From positions 1-64,000 of the forward strand of contig JAEBDY010000015.1 in the NCBI GenBank assembly GCA_049997955.1: 64,000 nucleotides of DNA. The letters run 5' to 3'. The notes beneath the pieces are model-generated. The model was not told the origin of the DNA. It did not search any database and was given only the letters and a program-made list of their open reading frames with translations. Numbering within the stretch: the stretch's first letter is position 1; each line of letters begins with the position of its first letter. This document shows positions 6,922 to 15,100 of this stretch, one piece after another. A program made the position numbers and the translations under genes. This stretch comes from Umezawaea sp049997955. GTDB taxonomy: Bacteria > Actinomycetota > Actinomycetes > Mycobacteriales > Pseudonocardiaceae.

Positions 6922-9900
6922 TCAGGTCCGAGCCGCGTAGGACTCCAGGTGGGCCGCGGCCGCGTCGGCTCCGCCCGCGTCGCGGAACGACGCCCGGACG
7001 CGGCCCGCGGCGGTCCGGTAGCCGGGGTCGTCCAGCACGGCGTCGAGCGCGATCCCGATGTGGCGGGCCGTGGCCAGGTTGAAGCGGACCTGCACCCCCG
7101 CCCCGACGCCTTCGACCTGGGCGGCGACGATCGGCTGGTCGTCGCGGATCGGGGCCACCACGAGCGGCAGTCCCTCGTTCAGCGCCTCGCAGACCGTGTT
7201 GTGCCCGGCGTGGCAGATGACGGCGTCGACCGAACCCAGCAGCTCCAGCTGCGGAACCACCGGCAGGACCAGCACGTCGTCGTCGGAAGGGCCCACGGCG
7301 CCGGTCGGGTCGACCACCACGGCCTGCACGCGCGACGAGCGCGCCCGCACGGCCGCCACGGCTTCCTCCAGGAACCGGGACCCGGCTCCGACGCTGATCG
7401 TCCCGAGGCTGATGAGCACCAACGACCGGTGCGGGTCGAGGCGGTCCCACGGGAACGCGGGCGCGGACGCGCGCTGGTGCAGGGACGGGCCCACGTAGGC
7501 GATCGGCTCGCGGCGCGGGATCGGGCCGACCACGTCCTCGGTCGTGTAGGCCAGCACGAGGTCCGGCGAGTAGCGCAGGTCCGACGACGGGCCGCCGTAG
7601 GCCTTGCGCAGTCCGGAGAACAGGCCCTGCAACCAGTCGAGCACCTTCGGCAGGCCGGCCTCCATGTCGATCAGCTCGGCCGGGGTGGTCGCCGACGTGA
7701 CCCACGGCAGCCCGGCGGCGCCCGCCACCAGCGCGCCCGCCAGCGCCTGCTGGTCGGCCACCACGACGTCCGGCGAGAACTCCTCGACCGCCCTCCGCAC
7801 GCCGGGAACCATGGTGTGCGCCAGCGGTTCCAGGAACTCCTCCCACATGACCTTGATCGACCGCATGCTGCGCACCTCCGGGCCGCGGTCGGTCCAGTGC
7901 TCCGCGGCCGGGGGCACGGCGCAGTCGAACACCGCCGCGTCCGGTCCCAGCACCGTCCGCAGCAGCGGCTCGTGACCGGCCCAGGCGACGGAGTGGCCGC
8001 GCTCGACGAGGCGGGCGGCCACGCCGATGGTCGGGTTCACGTGCCCGGTCATCGGGGGCACGACGAACAGGAACCGGCGCGAGACCCCGTCCCCGCCCGA
8101 GGGCGCGGGAGGACGGATGGCCGACGGGAACACCGGGGGCGGTGAGAGGACCGGGCCCGCGTTCCTGCGCAGCTGCGCCACGACCTCGTCGACCAGCGTG
8201 CCCACGCGGAGCGAGATCAGCTGGTCCAGGTCGAGGCCCTGGAGGAACGAGAACACGTCGACCCGGCCGCCGTAGAACGCCCCGAGCCTGCCCAGCAGCA
8301 CCGGCAGGTCCGTGCCGATGCTCTCGAACTGCAGGTCGACGTGCAGGTCGGTGTCGCGGGTGATCGACTCCGCGGCCACGCCGTAGTCGCCGAGCACGCG
8401 GACCAGGACCTCCGCGACTTCGCGGTGCACGACTTGGGGGTCCACGGTGCTCGACATCAGGTCCTCCGGCTGGGTGGGGGAAGTGGGGGTCGACACGGTG
8501 AGGACCGGCCGATCATCAGTGGGATCGACGACGTGCCAGCGCCCCCGCACCGGGTCGCCGTCGATTCGGCTCGTGGCCGCGGGTGGTCCGTGCGGCACCA
8601 GCCCGGTGATCCGCAGCACCGAGCCCGGCCGGACGCGCAGCACCGAGCGGACGATGTTCTCCAACGCCGCCAGGGGAAGCGCCAGCGGCGGGGTCAGGGG
8701 AACGGTCCACAGGTCGGCGGGCTGGGGCTCGCGGACCACGGCGGTCCGGTTGACCGGGCCGCCGTCGTGCCAGGTGGCGACCGGGATGACCGCGCCGAGC
8801 CAGCGGGCGGGCCCTGGAGCGGCCGACTCCCGCGCGGCGCGGACCGCGACGGGTTGGACGTCGGCCTCCCTCGCCTCGTAGCCGAGCCGGAGTTCGGCGA
8901 CCGGGCCGAGGTCGAGGCGGTCGAACCGCACGTCCACCACCGGTCGGCCATCCACTGTGGACAGCGTGGTGGTGCGGCGGAGTTCGACCGCTCCCCCGGT
9001 CAGCCGCACGCCTTCCAGGCACACGGTGACGTCGCCGATCCAGGCCACCGCCTGCTCGTCGCCCGCCGGGCGCACCCACACGGCGGAGGCGAGCGCGTTC
9101 TCCAGCAGCACGCCCACCGGGACGGCGGGGTGGCCGGACACCGCGAAGTCGGTCAGCACGGGCGCGCTCGTGCCGTCGAACAGGACGTCGGCGACGAGCT
9201 CGACGCCGGGCCGGTAGCTGACGGGCGTGCCGAGGTGGAAGACGCGCGGGTAGACGGCGGCGAACTCCGGCACCTCGCGGTGCAGCGGGAACCCGCGCAC
9301 CTGCACGGGGTTCAGCGCGGTGCCGAGCGCGCCGAGGAACGTGACCTCGCCGTGGGCGGGGGCGAGCAGCTCGTCGGCCCAGCGGCGGACGCCCTCCTCG
9401 GCGCCGATGGCGGTCATGTACCGGACGGCGGCGTCGTAGTTGGTGATCAGCCCCATCCGTTCCCACGTCGGCCAGCACAGCGTGGTCACGGGGAACGCGG
9501 CTCGCGCGCCTGCCCAGAGCCCCAGCCGCGTGAGCCCGTCGTTCGCGGCCGCGTAGGCGATCTGGCCGACCATCCCGCCGAGGCGCCCGCTCATGGAACC
9601 GGTGTTGCAGAAGAACTTCAGCGGTCGGTCGCGCAGCGCGTCGAACAGGTGCGCGAAGCCGTCGACCTTGGTGGAGACGGTGCGCAGGATGTCGTCGTCC
9701 GACATCCGGGGCAGCCGGGTGGCCGTGTCGACGCCCGCGTTGTGCACCACGCCCGTCAGCGCGGGGCCCAACCGGTCCAGCAGCGCGTCGACCTGCGCGC
9801 GGTCGGTGAAGTCGCACACCTCGTAGTCCAGCCGCAGCCCCTCGGCCCGCGCCGCGGCCACGTTGGCCGCGAGCACCCGCCGCTGGGCCATGCGCGTCGT

Positions 9901-10743
9901 CTCCGCGCGCATGGCGGCCAGTGAACCGTCCGCGCTGGCCCGGATCCACAGATCCCGCTGGTAGGCCTTGAAACCGTCGTCGTCGAGCGCGCGCCACGCG
10001 TCGGCCGGTCCGGGCAGCGGGTGGCGGCCGGTGACGACCACCCGGCACCCGTGCGCCGCGGCGAGGTTCGTCGCGGCGGCGTACCCGATGCCCCGGCCGC
10101 CGCCGGAGACCAGCACGACGTCCGCCTCGCCCAGTTCGACGGTCGGCGCCGCGCCGTCCTCGCGGCGGGGCGCGAGGGTGTACCGCACGCCGTCCGCGTA
10201 GCCGACCTCGTAGGAGCCCCACCGGTACAGCTCGCGGAGGAGGACGTCCGGCAGGTCGGCGGCGTCGGCCGGGTCGACGTCCACGACCTTGGTGTTCAGG
10301 TTGGGCAGTTCCTGGTGCAGCGTCTTGGCCAGCCCGGCCCACAGACCGCCCCACGGCCGGTCGCTCGGCTCCCGGTAGCCCATCCGGCCGCCGAGGTAGG
10401 TGACGGCGACGTAGCAGGTCCGGGTGGCGTCGACCTCCTCCGACCAGGAGTCGTAGCACCCGCGGATCGCGCCGATCGTGCGCAGCAGGGCGGGCCGCCA
10501 GTCGGTGGCGAACCCGGCGTCCGTCGTCAGGTCCACGATGCCGTCCGGCCGGTCGTCCGCGTCGCGCAGGTGCCCCTGGCCGACGAGGACGACGCCGTGC
10601 GCGAGCAGCGCCGACCCGACCGCCTCCGACGCCTCGTCCGTGCCGCCGATGAGCAGGATCCGCTTGCCCGCCAGGAGGTCCGAGGGCGAGGGGTCCGGGG
10701 TCGGCGTGCGGCGCGGGTGCCAGACGAACCGCCGGGTGCTCAC
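6922..10743 (-). CDS. KR - inactive DH - ACP - glycosyltransferase fusion synthase
   Basis: A 1273-residue multidomain protein starting at GTG 10743, which overlaps the P450 stop by 4 bp (GTGA). Order: structural and catalytic ketoreductase (residues ~30-470; NADPH loop SGGGRGIG near 212; catalytic block IAYAAAND near 396). Next comes a hot-dog dehydratase-like region (~505-655) in which the catalytic His of the H-x3-G-x4-P motif is Phe533. An ACP (~765-855) follows with carrier Ser808 in FESIG, then a UGT/MGT-type glycosyltransferase (~888-1273; GHVNPT near its start, CHAGHNTVCEAL donor site). No start codon precedes the glycosyltransferase, so at minimum ACP and glycosyltransferase share a chain. 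An in-frame ATG at 8457 with GGAGG ahead of it could also produce a separate ACP-GT protein. The role inferred is last-step reduction and sugar transfer on a carrier-bound lipid. Confidence 0.85.
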   Translation of the reverse strand: MSTRRFVWHPRRTPTPDPSPSDLLAGKRILLIGGTDEASEAVGSALLAHGVVLVGQGHLRDADDRPDGIVDLTTDAGFATDWRPALLRTIGAIRGCYDSWSEEVDATRTCYVAVTYLGGRMGYREPSDRPWGGLWAGLAKTLHQELPNLNTKVVDVDPADAADLPDVLLRELYRWGSYEVGYADGVRYTLAPRREDGAAPTVELGEADVVLVSGGGRGIGYAAATNLAAAHGCRVVVTGRHPLPGPADAWRALDDDGFKAYQRDLWIRASADGSLAAMRAETTRMAQRRVLAANVAAARAEGLRLDYEVCDFTDRAQVDALLDRLGPALTGVVHNAGVDTATRLPRMSDDDILRTVSTKVDGFAHLFDALRDRPLKFFCNTGSMSGRLGGMVGQIAYAAANDGLTRLGLWAGARAAFPVTTLCWPTWERMGLITNYDAAVRYMTAIGAEEGVRRWADELLAPAHGEVTFLGALGTALNPVQVRGFPLHREVPEFAAVYPRVFHLGTPVSYRPGVELVADVLFDGTSAPVLTDFAVSGHPAVPVGVLLENALASAVWVRPAGDEQAVAWIGDVTVCLEGVRLTGGAVELRRTTTLSTVDGRPVVDVRFDRLDLGPVAELRLGYEAREADVQPVAVRAARESAAPGPARWLGAVIPVATWHDGGPVNRTAVVREPQPADLWTVPLTPPLALPLAALENIVRSVLRVRPGSVLRITGLVPHGPPAATSRIDGDPVRGRWHVVDPTDDRPVLTVSTPTSPTQPEDLMSSTVDPQVVHREVAEVLVRVLGDYGVAAESITRDTDLHVDLQFESIGTDLPVLLGRLGAFYGGRVDVFSFLQGLDLDQLISLRVGTLVDEVVAQLRRNAGPVLSPPPVFPSAIRPPAPSGGDGVSRRFLFVVPPMTGHVNPTIGVAARLVERGHSVAWAGHEPLLRTVLGPDAAVFDCAVPPAAEHWTDRGPEVRSMRSIKVMWEEFLEPLAHTMVPGVRRAVEEFSPDVVVADQQALAGALVAGAAGLPWVTSATTPAELIDMEAGLPKVLDWLQGLFSGLRKAYGGPSSDLRYSPDLVLAYTTEDVVGPIPRREPIAYVGPSLHQRASAPAFPWDRLDPHRSLVLISLGTISVGAGSRFLEEAVAAVRARSSRVQAVVVDPTGAVGPSDDDVLVLPVVPQLELLGSVDAVICHAGHNTVCEALNEGLPLVVAPIRDDQPIVAAQVEGVGAGVQVRFNLATARHIGIALDAVLDDPGYRTAAGRVRASFRDAGGADAAAAHLESYAART

Positions 10744-12083
10744 GACGGCACGCGGGACGCGGTCATCAGCACGTTGGGCATCGGGCGCAGGGACGCCTTC
10801 GGCCAGATCCCGATCGGCCTGCCGGGCGTCGAATCCATCCGCACGCGCTGCGCGACGGTGGCGACGACGAGCTGGACCTCCATGAGCGCCGCCTCGAATC
10901 CGATGCACTTGCGGGCTCCGCCCCCGAACGGGTAGTACGCGTACTTCGGCCGGTCCGCGACCTGGTGCGCGGGGCAGAACCGCTGCGGATCGAACGCCTC
11001 CGGGTTCTCCCACAGGCTTCGGCTGTGCTGCGTCACGTAGGACGACAGCAGCACCGAGCTGCCCGCCGGGACGTGGTAGCCCGCGATCGTGTCGTCGGCC
11101 ACCACGTCACGGGGATAGGACCACACCGCCGGGTAGAGCCGCAACGATTCCGCCACGACCTGGTGCAGGTACGGGAGGTTCGGCAGGTCGGCGACGGTCG
11201 GCGTCCGTCCACGGAGGACCTCCGCCAGCTCGGCCTCCAGCCGCCTGCGGACCTCGGGGTGCTGCGAGAGGGCGTGCAGGGTCCAGACGATGCTGCACCC
11301 GGTGGTCTCGTGGCCCGCCAGGAACAGCGTCTTCAGCTCGGCGAGGACCGCTTCGCGCGGCCACGGTGCGCCGTGCTCGTCGCGGGCGGCGAGCAGCGCC
11401 GACACGACGGTGTGCTCCTCGACCTCGCCGCGCGCGTGCTGCTCCACGACCTCGCCGAGCACGTCGTCGAGGGTGGCCCGGTGCCTGCTCGACGTCCGGC
11501 GGTACCCGGTCGGCACCCAGCGCGGCAGCAGCTGCGACACGGAACCGCTGCGCAGCACGGCCTGCATGGCGAACAGGGTCGCCGGTTGCAGCCGCGCGGA
11601 GTGCGGGCGCAGGTCGACGCCGACGAACATCTTGCCGAACACGCCCATGGCCAGGGTCATCACGCCGTCGGTGACGTCGACCGGGTCGCCCCGGTCGGCA
11701 GCGGCCTCCCACAGCTCGACCAGGTCGGTGGCGCACTCGGTGATGGCGGGCGACTTCTCCACCAGCCGGGGCTTGTGGAAGAACGGCTGGCTGACCTGTC
11801 TGCGCTCGCGCCACTCGGCGCCGTCGGTGGTGAGCATCCCGCGCCCGAAGAACAGGTCGAAGTTGCCGTAGAACTTGCCCCGCACGTAGTTCTTCGCGTT
11901 GTCCTGCAGGATGTGCTTGACCGCGTCGGGATCGCTGACCAGGTGCACCACGAACGGGCCGAGCGAGATGCGCACGACACCGCCGTGCTCCTGCTCCATC
12001 GTCGTCACGAAACCGATGGCGTCGCGGTCGAAGCGGCCGAGCTGGCTGCCCTTCGGGCCGGGCGCGATCACGTGGTCAGCCAC
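10740..12083 (-). CDS. cytochrome P450 (fatty-acid-hydroxylase type)
   Basis: A 447-residue P450 with all landmarks: I-helix oxygen motif LAGHETT, ExxR as ESLRLYP, and the heme loop FGGGARKCIG with the cysteine ligand. The AGHETT form, the ESLRLYP signature and the length are closer to eukaryote-like or CYP102-like fatty-acid hydroxylases than to the usual actinomycete CYP105/107 type. It lies inside the lipid-synthase operon, 21 bp after the ER-KS-CLF-KR-DH gene and overlapping the KR-ACP-GT gene. The likely job is to hydroxylate the acyl chain, creating the hydroxyl for glycosylation. The electron partner is not encoded nearby. Confidence 0.9.
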   Translation of the reverse strand: MADHVIAPGPKGSQLGRFDRDAIGFVTTMEQEHGGVVRISLGPFVVHLVSDPDAVKHILQDNAKNYVRGKFYGNFDLFFGRGMLTTDGAEWRERRQVSQPFFHKPRLVEKSPAITECATDLVELWEAAADRGDPVDVTDGVMTLAMGVFGKMFVGVDLRPHSARLQPATLFAMQAVLRSGSVSQLLPRWVPTGYRRTSSRHRATLDDVLGEVVEQHARGEVEEHTVVSALLAARDEHGAPWPREAVLAELKTLFLAGHETTGCSIVWTLHALSQHPEVRRRLEAELAEVLRGRTPTVADLPNLPYLHQVVAESLRLYPAVWSYPRDVVADDTIAGYHVPAGSSVLLSSYVTQHSRSLWENPEAFDPQRFCPAHQVADRPKYAYYPFGGGARKCIGFEAALMEVQLVVATVAQRVRMDSTPGRPIGIWPKASLRPMPNVLMTASRVPS

Positions 12084-12104
12084 CGGGTTCTCCTCGTGGA
12101 CGGG

Positions 12105-15100
12105 TCAGGCCTGCGTGAGCGCGGCGGTGAGCGGGTCGACGTACCCGAGCGCTTTCGCCTCGACGTCGTGGATCTGGGCGACCACCCGGCCGTCGGCCGT
12201 GGTGGCGACGAACCGGTTGCCGGGCGCGGCGCGGCCGACGGTCGACTCGGCGGGCGTGGCGTAGAGCTCCAGGTCGCCGTGCCGCAGGACGAGGGCGTGG
12301 TCGTCGCCGCGCTGGTACAGGTCGATCCGGCGGATCGACACGGGCACGGCCACCGGCAGGCGGTCGTCCACCAGCGCCAGCACCTCGGTGCGGACCATCG
12401 CGTCGAGCAGCACGGCGGGGATGTCCGACGTCGACGGGCGGACCTCGGTGGGCGCGAACCTCGCGCGCTTGCCCTGCGGGTGCAGGCGGGTGTCGGTGGT
12501 CGCCACGAACGGTCCGGTCAGCCGCACCGGCGAGGTGTCCAGGTGGTACGGGTCGGGCAGGGCGACCTCGTCGTCCTCCGGCCACGCCTCCCAGTGCGGC
12601 GCGCGCGGGAACTCCCGTGCGAACCGCACGACGACGCTGCTCAGCAGCCGGTCCTTGACCAGCGGGATGCCGCTGGGCGACACGACGTCGACGGTGAACC
12701 GCACCTGCACCGACGTCACCTCCTCGCCCTGCTCCAGCAGCCGCGCGCTGATCCGCTTCGGCCCGGCGGGGTGCGCCTGGACGAAGTGCTCGAACCTCAG
12801 GTCGGTGAAGCCGATGACCTCCTGGTCGGGCACGATCCGCGCGGCGGTCTCGGCGGCGAGCGCGACGACCCAGCTGGCCGGGACGGTCGGCGTGCCCCGG
12901 ACCAGGTGGTGCTCGACGTCCGGCACCGTCGCCGGGTCGAACTCGCGCACGGCCTCCGTGCGCGGGCCCAGGTCGGCGGACTCCAGGTAACCGGGGTAGA
13001 GCCGCCTGCCGAGCTGGAGTTCGGCGTCGCCCATGTGCAGGACGAACGGGTGCCGGTTGGCGGCGTGCAGTTCGCGGACGAAGTGCCGGACGCCCTCGCT
13101 GATCGCCATGTGCGTGTACAGGCCGCCGCGCTTGAAGTACGAGCGGGCGAGCACGTCCGAGCCGATGCCGACGCCGTCCCACAGGGTCCAGCCGACGGTG
13201 AACTCGTCGGTGCCGGACAGCGTGGTCGCGTGGTCGGCGGCGGAGGCGAGGAAGTCGTTGCCGGAGCCGTAGTCCAGCTCGCCCGCGAGGCCGAAGTGGC
13301 CGAGCAGCGAGCCGAAGTTGCACCACAGCCTCGGCGGCCGGTCCCGCAGCGCGCTCTTGAGGTTGCGGTAGCCGTCCACCTTGAGGTCGCGGATGGCGCG
13401 GAACTCGGCGAAGTCCTTGTCCGGGATCAGCGCGGACCGGTTGCGGCCTGCCGCGTTGATCACCAGGTCGACGCGGCCGTGCGCGGCGAGCACCTTCGCG
13501 ACCGCCGTCTCCACGGACGCGCGGTCCGTCACGTCGCAGGTGAGGTAGGTGACCCGGTCGGCGCCGCAGCGCTCGACCATCTCGGCGATGTTGCGGTGCG
13601 CGGCGCGGGCGTCGACCATCCGGTCGAACTCGCGGTTGAGCCCGGCGACCAGCGCGCCCCGGCGCGCGGCCAGCTCGGCGCGGATGAAGTGGCTGCGCCC
13701 GGCGGCGAACTCCTCGTCGGTGCCCTCGAACACCTCGGGGCCGTAGCGGTCCAGCGGGTTGCTGCCCAGCAGGTAGAGCCTCGGCCGGAACGTGCGCGCC
13801 AGCTCCTTGACCACCTCGGCGGTGATGCCGCGCGCGCCGCCGGTGGCCAGGACGACGGAGTCCTCCGACAGCAGGGCGTCCGCCGGGTCCGGCAGTTCGA
13901 TCGCCTCCGGCACGAGCACCAGCGTCTTGCGGACCATGTCGCCCGTGCCGCCTGTGCTGTCCACGTCCTGGACGACCACCGGGTAGAGCCTCTCCGCGGC
14001 GCTCTCGCGCTCGGTCCGGCGCACGGCCGTGGCGAGGTCGACGTCGGCGGTGAAGAGGCCGAACGTGTGGCAGTTCGGCAGTTCGTGGTAGCTGCACTTG
14101 ACCAGGGCTGCGAACAGGCCGTGGCACGGGTGGTCGCGGCCGTCCGGCCGGGCCCCGAGCAGCAGCGAGATGAACGAGCTGCCGCCCGCGGCGAGAACGG
14201 TGTAGCGCTCCTGCACCACCAGGAACGCGGCTTCGTGCAGCGCGGTGAACCGGTCGTCGCCCGCGAGCACGGCGGAGCAGGGGACGACCGCGCCGAGATC
14301 GGTGACCAGGCGCAGGTGCCGCGCGGTCGACCCGGAGAGCAGGCTGCGGACGGCGAGCGGGGTGCGCTCGGTCAGCTCGTGCCAGCCCGCGCGGGGCGCG
14401 CGCAGCGGCCGGGTGGAGAGCACGATCGCGTCGTCGGGCACCTCGACCGACGCGAGCAGGTCGGGGTCGTCGGTCACCACGACGGTGCCGGGCGGGAAGA
14501 ACGGGATCTCGGGGCGGACGTCGCGGGCGGCGTCCGGCCGCAGCCGCGGCACGTACCGGCTGACCTCCGGGGGCGGGGCCCCCTCGTCGGTGAACCGGCA
14601 CGGCAGCCGGTCGGCGGCCTTCTCGGCCACGGTCAGGTCGACGCGCACGCCGTCGCACACCACGCTCACCGGACCGGCGGGACCGGTCAGCGCGCGAGCC
14701 AGTGCCACCGCGCCCGCGGCGCCCGCGTACCGCGCGTGCTCCGGCGCGGTGGAGTCGACCGTGCGCCGGTGCTCGGGCGCGGCGGGCACGTCCAGCGTCG
14801 CCAGGACGGGCAGGCCGTGGGCCGCGGCGGTCTCCTCCGTGGTGAGGGCGAACAGGAACGCGCCCTCCGCGAGGGCGTGGTCCGGGCCGACCAGGTCGCC
14901 GAGCAGCATCCGGTACTCCGGCAGCACGTTGCCGTTGAAACCGCCCACCAGCGCGAAGTCCAGCTCCCCGGCCACCAGGTAGCGGTGCGCGACGTCGAGC
15001 GCGGTCAGCGCGGAGGACAGGCCGGAGTCCAGGGTGGTGTTGGGGCCGTTGAGGTCGAAGTAGTTCGCCATCCTGGCCGAGATCACGTTGGCCATCATGC

